DNA of 64,000 nt, from NCBI RefSeq assembly GCF_000685805.1, contig NZ_JMKP01000010.1, positions 1 to 64,000 of the forward strand, given 5' to 3'. This DNA is from Psychrobacter phenylpyruvicus DSM 7000 = NBRC 102152 (GTDB taxonomy: Bacteria > Pseudomonadota > Gammaproteobacteria > Pseudomonadales > Moraxellaceae). The notes below the pieces were generated by a model. The model searched no databases. It saw nothing but the letters and a program-made list of their open reading frames with translations, and was not told the DNA's origin. A program made the translations under genes and the position numbers. Positions 17,923-27,005 of the stretch are shown one piece after another. How positions within the stretch are numbered: position 1 is the first letter of the stretch; each line of letters begins with the position of its first letter.

Positions 17923-18168
17923 ATTCTAATCTACACATTCAATCGATGTGTACTGGGCTAGTGCTTCTCAGTGGTTGGGTATTATATAGATTTTAAATCA
18001 ATTGGCAAGCCCTTTTTTTAAATTTTTCTCTTTTTTTATCAATATTAGTCGAATTGAAGCGATTTTGACTTAAAAAATCCCTTACCAGCGGTCATGCAAT
18101 GTTGATTGATAGTCGTTAAGCCATTAAGTATCTAAGTCGTAAAAGTACTTTGAGCACGTCAAAGCAGA

Positions 18169-19926
18169 TTAAGAGGAACGACTGCTTTCGGTAATACCTA
18201 GTAATTTTATCTTACGCGTTAAAGTATTACGCCCCCAACCTAGCAAGTCAGCAGCTTCTCCTTTCCGGCCCTTGGTGTGTTCTAGAGCCACTGTGATCAA
18301 TACTTTTTCAAATTCGGGGGTAGCCAGTTGTAAAATCTCTGTTTCACCTTGGTTTAATGCAGTAGTGGCCCAAGTTTGCAGCTGACTTTTCCAGTCCAAA
18401 GGGCGATTATGAGTGTGTGCTCCAGCAGTTAAATTACCAGTAGCTAAATTAGCTGCTGATAGGCTGCTAGAGACATCCGAGTTTGAGGCTAGAGGCTCAC
18501 TGGCCGGTGTGGTATTTTGATTTACCGCGGGCAGTATTAAGGGGTTATTGTCAGCGTCATGAGACGGTAATTGTTGAGCTGATAACTGCTGCTGATCTGT
18601 GAGATATCTTTGAGCAAATTCAGTAAGATCAGGAGGTAAATCCTCAATACCCAATATTTCACCTGTTGCCATTACTGTGATCCAGCGGCAGGCGTTTTCT
18701 AACTGACGCACGTTGCCTGGCCAATCAAAGGCTTGCATGATGTGTAAAGCTTCTGGCGATAGTTGCTTCTTATCGGTATTCATCTCGGTAGCTGCTTTAC
18801 TCATAAAGAATTCTATCAGCTCAGGAATATCATCAGCACGGGCACGTAGTGGGGGCAAAGGTAGGCGAATTACATTGAGTCGATAAAATAAATCTTCACG
18901 GAATTTACCTTCCTTGACCAACTGCTCTAGATTTTGATGGGTAGCGGCAATAATGCGCACATCTACTTTAATGGGCTTTTGGCCACCCACCCGGAAAAAC
19001 TCACCATTGGCCAGCACTCGCAGCAGACGGGTTTGGGTGCTAAAGGGCATATCACCGATTTCATCTAAGAATAAGGTGCCGCCATTGGCCTGCTCAAAGC
19101 GACCCTGACGCTGAGTAGTAGCCCCAGTAAATGCCCCTTTTTCATGACCAAAAAGCTCAGACTCTATTAACTCATGAGGAATGGCAGCCATGTTTAAGGC
19201 AATAAAAGGTTTTTTTTGGCGTGGAGAGTTTTGGTGTAAAGCACCCGCCACAAGCTCTTTACCGGTACCAGACTCACCCGTAATCAATACCGTAATTGGC
19301 GAGGAGGCGAGTCGTCCTATGGCTCGAAACACAGTCTGCATTGCAGGGGATTGACCAATAATAGGACTGGATTGCACCCCTTCAGGTTTGGAAGGTCTTG
19401 TGGCAGTGGTTTTTGGAGCTTTGGTGGAAGCAGAATCAGAAGTCGGTGGCTCAGGGATTGCCGACTCATCAGCTGCGGGTACAGAGACAGCAACAGGCTT
19501 GTTCTCTGATTTGTGTGTTGAGGCTTTGGGATTGGTATTGATGGCTTTTTTGACAATTGTGACGGCGTGATCCAAGTCAAAAGGCTTGGGTAAATATTCA
19601 AATGCGCCCGTATCATAGCTGTCCACTGCCGACTTTAGGTCAGAGTGAGCGGTCATAATGATAACGGGTAACCCTGGAAAGTTCTTGTTCATCCATTGGC
19701 TAAAAGACAGCCCATCCATCAACGGCATGCGAATGTCAGTTAAGATCACATCGGGCAAATTGGCTTGATTTTGATGGTTATTTAGTATGTCATTTAGCTT
19801 GGCCCAAGCGCCTTTAGCATTACTAAAAGCTTGTACTTCAAGTCCAGCATCATTAAAAGTATCTTCTAAGATTAATCTTAGTGCAGGATCATCATCGATT
19901 AGCCACAGGCTGTGTTTAATTATCAT
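18169..19926 (-). CDS. ntrC: Nitrogen regulation response regulator NtrC (sigma-54 activator)
   Basis: The protein has 585 residues. Its receiver domain (1-125) carries phospho-acceptor Asp64 in LTDIRMP and Lys114. The AAA+ domain (about 186-430) has Walker A GESGTGKE at 217-224 and the sigma-54 contact loop GAFTGA at 264-269. The Fis-type DNA-binding helix is at the C terminus (GRKGEAADLLGWGRNTLTRKI). Phosphorylated by NtrB, it activates sigma-54 promoters of nitrogen assimilation genes. It is about 115 residues longer than E. coli NtrC owing to two Ser/Thr/Pro/Gln-rich linkers (about 135-188 and 445-530). It lies 85 bp downstream of ntrB in the same operon; glnA is not adjacent. Confidence 0.96.
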   Translation of the reverse strand: MIIKHSLWLIDDDPALRLILEDTFNDAGLEVQAFSNAKGAWAKLNDILNNHQNQANLPDVILTDIRMPLMDGLSFSQWMNKNFPGLPVIIMTAHSDLKSAVDSYDTGAFEYLPKPFDLDHAVTIVKKAINTNPKASTHKSENKPVAVSVPAADESAIPEPPTSDSASTKAPKTTATRPSKPEGVQSSPIIGQSPAMQTVFRAIGRLASSPITVLITGESGTGKELVAGALHQNSPRQKKPFIALNMAAIPHELIESELFGHEKGAFTGATTQRQGRFEQANGGTLFLDEIGDMPFSTQTRLLRVLANGEFFRVGGQKPIKVDVRIIAATHQNLEQLVKEGKFREDLFYRLNVIRLPLPPLRARADDIPELIEFFMSKAATEMNTDKKQLSPEALHIMQAFDWPGNVRQLENACRWITVMATGEILGIEDLPPDLTEFAQRYLTDQQQLSAQQLPSHDADNNPLILPAVNQNTTPASEPLASNSDVSSSLSAANLATGNLTAGAHTHNRPLDWKSQLQTWATTALNQGETEILQLATPEFEKVLITVALEHTKGRKGEAADLLGWGRNTLTRKIKLLGITESSRSS

Positions 19927-20011
19927 GCTATGTGTTCCATTTTTATGAATGTGGTCCAGTTATAGAAGCTGTTTATATGTATGAGGATGTTTTGGTTTTA
20001 TATCACGACTA

Positions 20012-21265
20012 TTAATGGGATTGAAGATTGCTTATTTGTAAGGGCAGATAGACATTAAACTGGGTGTCTCCAGGCTGAGAGCTGACCTCAATGGTCCCTT
20101 CATGACGGTGTATTATCTCTTGGACTAAGGCCAGTCCCAATCCAGTACCATTAGCTCTACCGGTTACTAACGGAAAAAAGATGCGTTCGATTAAGTCATC
20201 AGCAATACCGGCACCATTATCTTGGATACTGACCCGAATGACTTGGCGGTGATGCTGAGCACCGATGGTATATTGATGCTCAATACGAGTAACCACAGTT
20301 AATTCAGGTTGGTAATCTGCAGCCAGTAAGGCAGTATCTTGTTCCAACAATGCTTCACAAGCATTATTTGCCAAGTTTAAAAACACCTGAATAAGTTGGT
20401 TTTTATCAGCAGTAATCTCCGGCAGCGACAAATCATAATCTCTTTTGATAGTTACCTGTGGGTACTGAGATTGAATCAGCAGTAAGATATGCTCCAAAGG
20501 CTCATGTATGTTGACCTCTTGCCACTCTGGCAGTTGGTTTGAGCCGAGCAGCTGTTCGATAAGCTTAGTTAAGCGGTCCGTTTCACTGATAACGATACTG
20601 GCATAGGTGGTCAGTTTTTTGGCATCCACTAAGACGGTGTTTTCATTGTCATAAGTGTGGTCAGGAGAGTGTTGAGTTTGCTTAATTAAAAGCTGTGCTG
20701 CGCCTCGGATACCTGCTAGTGGGTTTTTTACTTCATGGGCTACAGAGCGAAGCATTTCTCTGGAGACATCATGCTGCTCTTGTAGTCGCTGTTCCTTGTC
20801 TAATCGGCTCTGGCGATCTCCTTGCCATATCTCAACTAGGTAGTAGAACTTGCCTTGCTGAATCATCGGAGTCACACTGTAATGCACATACAATGGCTGG
20901 GTGATGCCTCTGATATGGCGACTGTATTCGATAAAAGGTTGCAGATACTCTTTAGCGTTATGAAACTGTATTTCTAGCTTGTCTCTTGAGGCTTGCAAAC
21001 AAGATTTGTTCTCTGAAAGCTGCGTTTCAGACTCTGCAGACGGATTTGAGCTATGCGGCGTATGGCTGTCAGGAGCAACGACTTTGGTTTGACTCATAGT
21101 AGGCATTAATAAGTCTAAAATGCTAAGCCCCTCCAAACGTGACTTACTTACTGAAAGCAGCTGCTCAGTTTGGCTGTTAACCCATTGGATGGTCAAATCC
21201 TCCGTCACCCAAATGACGCCGGTATATAGGTTTTGTAATAAGGAGACGGCTTGTAACTGCTTCAT
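20012..21265 (-). CDS. ntrB: Nitrogen regulation sensor histidine kinase NtrB
   Basis: The cytosolic 417-residue kinase has an N-terminal PAS domain (about 1-150), an H box with His177 in SVAHEVKNPLAGIRGAAQL, and an ATPase domain with the N box NLANNACEALLE, DNGAGI and GTGLGLALVQEI. NtrB proteins phosphorylate NtrC under nitrogen limitation and are inhibited by PII. A polar insert (about 60-95) splits the PAS region. ATG 21265 is used because the longer frame starts at an unsupported TTG (21322) and homology to NtrB begins at LLQNLYTGVIWV. Confidence 0.95.
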   Translation of the reverse strand: MKQLQAVSLLQNLYTGVIWVTEDLTIQWVNSQTEQLLSVSKSRLEGLSILDLLMPTMSQTKVVAPDSHTPHSSNPSAESETQLSENKSCLQASRDKLEIQFHNAKEYLQPFIEYSRHIRGITQPLYVHYSVTPMIQQGKFYYLVEIWQGDRQSRLDKEQRLQEQHDVSREMLRSVAHEVKNPLAGIRGAAQLLIKQTQHSPDHTYDNENTVLVDAKKLTTYASIVISETDRLTKLIEQLLGSNQLPEWQEVNIHEPLEHILLLIQSQYPQVTIKRDYDLSLPEITADKNQLIQVFLNLANNACEALLEQDTALLAADYQPELTVVTRIEHQYTIGAQHHRQVIRVSIQDNGAGIADDLIERIFFPLVTGRANGTGLGLALVQEIIHRHEGTIEVSSQPGDTQFNVYLPLQISNLQSH

Positions 21266-21322
21266 ATGAGATCTTTTTCCAGAGTCAGGACGGCAAGTAT
21301 AAAGCTGCAAGAATAGTACCAA

Positions 21323-21767
21323 GCTAGAAAAGGCGCTAAATAAGGGAATGCAGTTTTACTTTTAGGGTAAATTGTCTAGCTCACAAAGTTGCAGAAAATA
21401 TTTATTCAACAATATGATCTAAAATATGACCTAAATAAGTGCATAAACTAAGGTACTTGGTATATTTTAGTGCATAAAAAGCGAGGAAATGTATTTTTTT
21501 ACGATTTATTGGTGCTGAATAACAAAATAAGCACTATAAAAGTTAGGATAAGCTATATAAAAGCACATGCTTGAGGCAGGGAAGGGCGGTATTAGGTTTT
21601 TATTTGGCTTAATAATGAGATGAAAAACATATGAATAACGCATTGGTGCTAGTATAGCGCTGCTAAAATTCGTACAATGCACATCAAATTTTAGTGTTTA
21701 CCCACTGCCTCGCAAATCATTCAATCTATCCTCTTTCAATTTTCACTATTCTTAAAAGTATTTGTCT
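21323..21767. other. Divergent intergenic region between ntrB and rimO
   Basis: AT-rich, no gene seen. It contains short direct repeats (AATATGATCTAAA/AATATGACCTAAA near 21411-21436 and two copies of TTAGTGCATAAA-like sequence) but no regulatory site I can name. Confidence 0.5.
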
Positions 21768-23309
21768 ATGCCAAGCAAAAATTCAGCGGACTCCGTTTCT
21801 ATTTACGTGCCAGGTGCTTCAGCAACCTCGGACACAACCTCTCAAGGTGCTTATCACCATAAAGCCAACCACAATCAAAATCGCAGTGTCGAACAAAGTG
21901 GACAGCAAGCCAGTCAGCAGCATACAGCTACAGCTTCTTCCGTTGCCCCAAAAGTGGGCTTCGTCTCGTTAGGATGTCCTAAAGCGCTAGTAGACAGTGA
22001 GCGTATCATTACTGAATTAACCCGCGATGGTTATCGTGTGGCCTCAGATTATGAGGGAGCAGATTTGGTGGTGGTGAATACTTGCGGCTTTATTGAGTCA
22101 GCGGTACAAGAGTCTTTAGATGCTATCGGTGAAGCAATAAGCCAAAACGGCAAAGTTATTGTGACTGGGTGTCTGGGTAAAGATGCTGAAAAAATCCGTG
22201 ATATGCATCCCGCTGTGCTCGCAGTAACAGGGGCTCATGCTTATGATGAAGTCATTACCGCAGTGTCAAAGCATGCACCAATGCCGCAAGCAATTAAAGA
22301 TAAAAAAGCTTATGATCCCAAAATTGATTTAATTGATTTGGCAGGCGTAAAGCTGACCCCAAGTCATTATGCTTACCTAAAAATATCAGAAGGTTGTAAC
22401 CACCGTTGTACCTTCTGCATTATCCCAAGCTTACGCGGTGACTTGGTTTCTCGTCCTATTGACGAGGTGATGAATGAAGCCATGGCCCTAAAAAAAGCTG
22501 GGGTGAAGGAGTTGTTGGTTATTTCTCAGGATACCTCGGCTTACGGTCTAGATTTAAAGTATAAAACCACGTTCTGGAACGGTATGCCGCTGAAATCAAA
22601 GTTTTTTGATCTGTGTGAGGCGCTCGCCAAAGTGGGCATCTGGGTACGTCTGCATTATGTATATCCTTATCCGCATGTCGATAAAGTGGTTGAGCTTATG
22701 GCGAAGCCAGGCGATCGCGGCGGGTTATTGCCTTATCTAGATATCCCGCTACAACATGCCAGCCCTAGCGTGTTAAAAGCGATGAAGCGTCCTGCACACA
22801 GTGAAAACACGTTGGCACGTATCCAAAAATGGCGCGAGATTAACCCTGATATCGTGATTCGCTCAACCTTTGTGGTAGGCTTCCCAGGCGAAACCGAAGA
22901 GGATTTTGAATATCTTCTGGACTGGTTGAAGCAAGCGAAGCTTGACCGTGTGGGCTGCTTTACCTATTCAGAAATTGAAGGCGCTGTGGCCAACGATTTA
23001 CCAAACCCAGTACCTGAGGAAGTAAAGCAGCAGCGCTACGAGCGATTTATGGCGGTGCAGCAACAGATCTCTGAGCAAAAGCTACAAGATAAAGTTGGTA
23101 AAACCATGACGGTATTGGTCGATGAGATTGATAACGAAGACTTTATCGCTATTTGTCGCAGTTACGCGGATGCGCCAGAGATTGATGGCCACGTGTACGT
23201 CGATGATATTGTACAAAACGGTCAGGTCGCCTTAAAAGTAGGGGATATGATTACTGTAACCATAGATGAAGCTAGCGAATACGACTTATTTGCCTCTTAT
23301 AATGGCTAA
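21768..23309 (+). CDS. rimO: Ribosomal protein S12 methylthiotransferase RimO
   Basis: RimO is a radical-SAM enzyme that methylthiolates the conserved Asp of ribosomal protein S12. The product has 513 residues. The N-terminal UPF0004 domain starts [16 protein letters not shown] with cluster cysteines including VVNTCGFI. The radical SAM motif CNHRCTFC is near 210-218, and a C-terminal TRAM domain is present. About 60 extra residues at the N terminus are low complexity ([14 protein letters not shown]). ATG 21768 is chosen over TTG 21762, though no ribosome binding site is clear for either. Stands alone. Confidence 0.96.
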   Translation: MPSKNSADSVSIYVPGASATSDTTSQGAYHHKANHNQNRSVEQSGQQASQQHTATASSVAPKVGFVSLGCPKALVDSERIITELTRDGYRVASDYEGADLVVVNTCGFIESAVQESLDAIGEAISQNGKVIVTGCLGKDAEKIRDMHPAVLAVTGAHAYDEVITAVSKHAPMPQAIKDKKAYDPKIDLIDLAGVKLTPSHYAYLKISEGCNHRCTFCIIPSLRGDLVSRPIDEVMNEAMALKKAGVKELLVISQDTSAYGLDLKYKTTFWNGMPLKSKFFDLCEALAKVGIWVRLHYVYPYPHVDKVVELMAKPGDRGGLLPYLDIPLQHASPSVLKAMKRPAHSENTLARIQKWREINPDIVIRSTFVVGFPGETEEDFEYLLDWLKQAKLDRVGCFTYSEIEGAVANDLPNPVPEEVKQQRYERFMAVQQQISEQKLQDKVGKTMTVLVDEIDNEDFIAICRSYADAPEIDGHVYVDDIVQNGQVALKVGDMITVTIDEASEYDLFASYNG

Positions 23310-23565
23310 CGGCTAGAAGATTTGTTGAGGGATAATGGTTTTGAGAGCAAAGGACGGCCTTAGTATCAAAATAGAACTATAAGCAGATAGCGTTTTTTGG
23401 TAAACTTTACCGAATTTAGCTTAATTTTTACTTAGTTTTTTATTTAGCTATTTATTTCATCTTAGCTGTGCTTAATCAGTGGGTCATAATTTATGGTCAA
23501 ACTAATGAAAGGTTAGCAAGTTTAAGACAGAATAAATTAGTGCAAACAATATAACAAGGTGCCTT

Positions 23566-24291
23566 ATGTCTGATAAAAACCCGCAGTACTCACGTATTTT
23601 ACTTAAGCTATCTGGAGAAGCCTTAGCTGGCGGTCAAGGTATGGGGATTGATACTTCTGTACTGGACAAGATGAGCCTGTCCATTGCTCATTTATGTGGT
23701 TTGGGAGTGCAAGTAGGTATCGTTGTTGGCGGTGGTAACTTATATCGTGGCAGTCAGTTACAAAAAGAGGGGTTGGTAGGCCGAGTAACCGGTGACCAAA
23801 TGGGGATGCTGGCCACAGTTATGAATGGCTTGGCAATGCGAGATGCTCTAGAGCGCCGTAATATCAATACCCGCTTGATGTCAGCCTTGCCTATCGGTGA
23901 AGTTACCGAGAGTTACAGTAGCAGAAATGCTATTCGTTACCTAAAAAATGGCGATGTGTGTATCTTTGTGGCAGGAACAGGTAACCCATTCTTCACGACT
24001 GATACAGCTGCTTGTCTACGCGGTATTGAAATTGAGGCTGGCGTTATCCTCAAGGCGACCAAAGTTGATGGCGTTTACGACAAAGACCCAAGTATTCATG
24101 ATGATGCCAAAAAATATGATGCTTTAACTTTCGATGAAGTATTAGAGCAAAAGCTAGGGGTTATGGACTTAACAGCCATTGCTTTATGTCGTGAACACAA
24201 TGTTCCTTTACAAGTATTTGATATGAATAAGCCAAACTCACTATTGAATGTAATTATGGGTGAAAATGAAGGCACAAAAGTCTTTCACTAG
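23566..24291 (+). CDS. pyrH: UMP kinase PyrH
   Basis: PyrH phosphorylates UMP to UDP, a hexameric amino-acid-kinase-fold enzyme regulated by GTP and UTP. 241 residues, full length. Motifs: [56 protein letters not shown] and the C-terminal [16 protein letters not shown] precedes the ATG. Followed by frr after a 143-bp gap with tandem repeats. The usual upstream genes rpsB-tsf are not here. Confidence 0.98.
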   Translation: MSDKNPQYSRILLKLSGEALAGGQGMGIDTSVLDKMSLSIAHLCGLGVQVGIVVGGGNLYRGSQLQKEGLVGRVTGDQMGMLATVMNGLAMRDALERRNINTRLMSALPIGEVTESYSSRNAIRYLKNGDVCIFVAGTGNPFFTTDTAACLRGIEIEAGVILKATKVDGVYDKDPSIHDDAKKYDALTFDEVLEQKLGVMDLTAIALCREHNVPLQVFDMNKPNSLLNVIMGENEGTKVFH

Positions 24292-24314
24292 TGACTCCTA
24301 CAAGACTAGCTAGA

Positions 24315-24420
24315 CTTATAAAACTGACTAGCCTTATAAAACTGGCTCGACATTTATGCAATTATATTGTCAACCGATTATAAATTGTTAATCGATTATG
24401 TATTGTTAACTGATTATAGA
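24315..24420. repeat. 18-bp tandem repeats between pyrH and frr
   Basis: Two arrays share an 18-bp period. CTTATAAAACTG lies at 24315-24326 and 24333-24344. TTGTCAACCGATTATAAA, TTGTTAATCGATTATGTA and TTGTTAACTGATTATAGA follow end to end at 24367-24420, directly before the frr ribosome binding site. Confidence 0.9.
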
Positions 24421-24434
24421 GTAAGGAAAAAATT

Positions 24435-24989
24435 ATGATTAATGACATTAAAAAAGACGGCGAAGAACGTATGAAAAAAACACTAGAAGCATTGGAAAAT
24501 GCTTTTAGTAAAGTACGCACCGGCCGTGCTCATCCAGGTATGTTATCTAGTGTGATGGTAAACTACTATGGTGCAGACACCCCGCTTAACCAAGTGGCCA
24601 GTGTTAACGTTGAAGACTCTCGCACTCTATTGGTTCAGCCATTTGAGCGTTCAATGGTGCAAGCGGTAGACAAAGCCATTCGTGAAGCGGACTTGGGCTT
24701 AAACCCAATGACTGCTGACGTGATCCGTGTACCTATGCCAGCATTAACTGAAGAGACCCGCCGTGATATGCAGAAGTTAGCGCGTGGTGAAGCCGAAAAC
24801 AGCCGTGTTTCAGTACGTAATATCCGCCGCGATATGTTAAATGACATAAAAGACTTGGCAAAAGAAAAAGAAATTAGTGAAGATGATGAGCGCCGTGCTA
24901 GTGATGATATCCAAAAGCTCACGGACAAATATATCGCTTCTATCGATAGTAAGCTTGAAGCCAAAGAAAAAGAGCTAATGGAAGTATAA
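24435..24989 (+). CDS. frr: Ribosome recycling factor Frr
   Basis: RRF splits post-termination ribosomes with EF-G. The 184-residue product shows the conserved [55 protein letters not shown] and [11 protein letters not shown], giving the three-helix bundle plus alpha/beta domain. AAGGA precedes the ATG. Part of the pyrH-frr-uppS-cdsA-dxr-rseP-bamA series. Confidence 0.98.
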   Translation: MINDIKKDGEERMKKTLEALENAFSKVRTGRAHPGMLSSVMVNYYGADTPLNQVASVNVEDSRTLLVQPFERSMVQAVDKAIREADLGLNPMTADVIRVPMPALTEETRRDMQKLARGEAENSRVSVRNIRRDMLNDIKDLAKEKEISEDDERRASDDIQKLTDKYIASIDSKLEAKEKELMEV

Positions 24990-25045
24990 GGCTTCTTGTA
25001 GGCTTAACAAGCCAATTAAGCAATAAGCCAGTAAGCCATTTCAAG

Positions 25046-25135
25046 CCTAGCCTGCTGTCCCTCGATATTTTGTATTCAAAAACATGTATTCAAAAACATG
25101 TATTCAGAATCATATATTCGGGGCTGGTAGGCTAG
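25046..25135 (+). repeat. 14-bp tandem repeat inside a long hairpin, frr-uppS gap
   Basis: TGTATTCAAAAACA is repeated at 25071-25084 and 25085-25098, with a variant TGTATTCAGAATCA at 25099-25112. The array is flanked by CCTAGCCT (25046) and AGGCTAGG (to 25135), which can pair and place the repeats in a loop. Confidence 0.8.
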
Positions 25136-25237
25136 GTTTAACTCATAAGGTTTTATTGAGTCTGTATTACAATGTATTTGCAAAAAATACAGACTAATAA
25201 AACCAAAACCTACCCAAAACACTAGATAAAGACTATT

Positions 25238-26008
25238 ATGACTGAGCCACAAACCTCAAACGCTTACGATTCCTTGCCTACTCCTTCTGTGTTACCAAAG
25301 CACATTGCTATTATTATGGATGGTAATAACCGCTATGCCAAAGCACATGGTATGGCCAAAGGCCAGGGGCACGTTGCTGGTAAAGAATCTCTAGATCCTT
25401 TGGTAGAGTATTGTGTGGCAGTAGGCATTGAGGTATTAACTGTTTTTGCTTTCTCCAGTGAGAATTGGCAACGTCCAGCCGATGAGGTGGCGTTACTGAT
25501 GCGACTGCTTTCTGCTACTATCAGTGAGCAGCTGCCGCGTATGAAAAAGTACAATATTTGTTTGAGATTCATTGGGGATAGAAGTCAGCTAAGTCCAGAA
25601 TTGCAGCAACAAATGGCCGATGCTGAAGCCGAAACAGCAGAGCATAAGGCAATGACTTTGGTTATTGCTATCAGTTATGGCGGGCAGTGGGACATCGCCA
25701 ATGCTGCACAACAACTTGCTAAAAAAGTTGAACAAGGTGAGATGAGCGCCGAGCAGTTAACGGTTGAAGCCTTAGATCGTCAAGTTCAGTTAGCGGATTT
25801 GGCAGATGTGGATATGCTTATCCGTACCGGTGGTGAGTACCGAATTTCAAACTTCTTATTATGGCAATCAGCCTATGCTGAGCTGTTTTTCACCAATACT
25901 TTGTGGCCAGACTTCGCTGCCAAAGAGTTGAATGAGATGATGTTTGAATTCTCACGTCGTCAGCGCCGATTTGGTAAAACCAGTGAACAAGTAGAATCAG
26001 AAACCTAA
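25238..26008 (+). CDS. uppS: Undecaprenyl diphosphate synthase UppS
   Basis: UppS elongates FPP with eight IPP units to make the C55 lipid carrier of cell wall and LPS synthesis. The 256-residue cis-prenyltransferase has IAIIMDGNNRYAKAHG (catalytic Asp), FAFSSENWQRP and the C-terminal DMLIRTGGEYRISNFLLWQ. The usual W of NNRWAK is Y here. No strong ribosome binding site. Confidence 0.97.
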   Translation: MTEPQTSNAYDSLPTPSVLPKHIAIIMDGNNRYAKAHGMAKGQGHVAGKESLDPLVEYCVAVGIEVLTVFAFSSENWQRPADEVALLMRLLSATISEQLPRMKKYNICLRFIGDRSQLSPELQQQMADAEAETAEHKAMTLVIAISYGGQWDIANAAQQLAKKVEQGEMSAEQLTVEALDRQVQLADLADVDMLIRTGGEYRISNFLLWQSAYAELFFTNTLWPDFAAKELNEMMFEFSRRQRRFGKTSEQVESET

Positions 26009-26071
26009 CGTTTGCCTTAATTGAGCACGTTTCTTAAAATCAAATAAATAACATAAAAGAGGGTGCCTAGT

Positions 26072-26881
26072 ATGTGGATACGCATTAAGACGGCTTTGAT
26101 CTTGGTCTTGATTGTGGGGATCGCAATGTTTGCTAGTGATACGCCCTATCTTTTTGTTCCTTTATTGGCCACTGGGGTGGTGATTGCCTCTCATGAGTGG
26201 ACCAAGTTGATGCCTAAATGGCGCACGCCTTCTTTGTTTGTGGTATTGATGTTAGGCATCACCATGCTAACCTTATTGGTTCCTTTCACTTGGCCGCTAT
26301 GGTGGGCGGCAGCGGTCGTAATTTGGATTATGGCCCTATCTTGGGTGATTAAATTCCCCACTTCAACCAATTGGTATGGCCAGCGCCTATCTATTATGGG
26401 GATGGTCATATTAACTGCAGCCATTAGTGCCATGTTTTTCTTATGGTCACAGTCACCTTGGTGGCTAATGTATGTGTTCTTATTGGTATGGTGTGCAGAT
26501 AGTGGCGCCTATTTTGTCGGCCGAAAATTTGGCAAACGCAAAATGTCGCCCAATGTGTCTCCTAACAAGAGTATCGAAGGGTTGATTGGTGGCTTAGTCA
26601 CGGGAATGATAGTGGTATTAGGTATTAGCTTATTTAAGCTACAACTTACCGGTATGCATTTGGTTTTATTTGTTCTGCTGTCTTTGGTGACTATCTTAGC
26701 GTCAGTACTGGGTGATTTATTTGAGTCTATGCTGAAGCGTCGCTCAGGTGTCAAAGACTCTGGTACTATTTTACCAGGTCATGGTGGGGTATTAGATCGC
26801 ATTGACTCCTTATTGTCCGCCACGCCAATTTTTGCTTTGGGTTTTTGGACCTTGCAGTACTTTGGCTTTTTAACGATATAG
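26072..26881 (+). CDS. cdsA: Phosphatidate cytidylyltransferase CdsA
   Basis: CdsA makes CDP-diacylglycerol from phosphatidate and CTP, the branch point of phospholipid synthesis. The 269-residue inner-membrane protein has about seven or eight helices. The C-terminal signature runs from SMLKRRSGVKDSGTILPGHG through GVLDRIDS. ATG 26072 is preferred over GTG 26063 because GAGGG lies 8 bases before it. It follows uppS by 63 bp in the same operon. Confidence 0.97.
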   Translation: MWIRIKTALILVLIVGIAMFASDTPYLFVPLLATGVVIASHEWTKLMPKWRTPSLFVVLMLGITMLTLLVPFTWPLWWAAAVVIWIMALSWVIKFPTSTNWYGQRLSIMGMVILTAAISAMFFLWSQSPWWLMYVFLLVWCADSGAYFVGRKFGKRKMSPNVSPNKSIEGLIGGLVTGMIVVLGISLFKLQLTGMHLVLFVLLSLVTILASVLGDLFESMLKRRSGVKDSGTILPGHGGVLDRIDSLLSATPIFALGFWTLQYFGFLTI

Positions 26882-27005
26882 ATTGAACCAATATAGCTTG
26901 GAGCAACATAGACTTAAGCTACTTATATTTGTAGAGTTAGCAAAGACTCAACTATTCTCATTATTTTTTTATATAAAAACTAGCAATGGTTTTAAAAGGT
27001 AAGTT

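Larger units (their letters stand above)
17527..17980. repeat. Tandem duplication of a tRNA-Leu unit, offset 283 bp
   Basis: TTTGGTTGAGAGTAACTAAC at 17526 recurs at 17809. Near-identity continues through the tRNA and past it to the TGTACTGGGCTAGTGCTTCTC segment. Flanks have point differences while the tRNA bodies are identical. Confidence 0.9.

Noticed and set aside
17796-17996. 66-residue frame across the second tRNA-Leu(UAG)
   Set aside because: It is read through the antisense of a tRNA gene; not a protein gene.
18169-21265. Possible novel two-component system
   Set aside because: Domains and motifs identify it as NtrB/NtrC; only the linkers are unusual.
21694-21972. 92-residue frame overlapping the start of rimO
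   Set aside because: Out of frame with rimO over its low-complexity leader and without family similarity.
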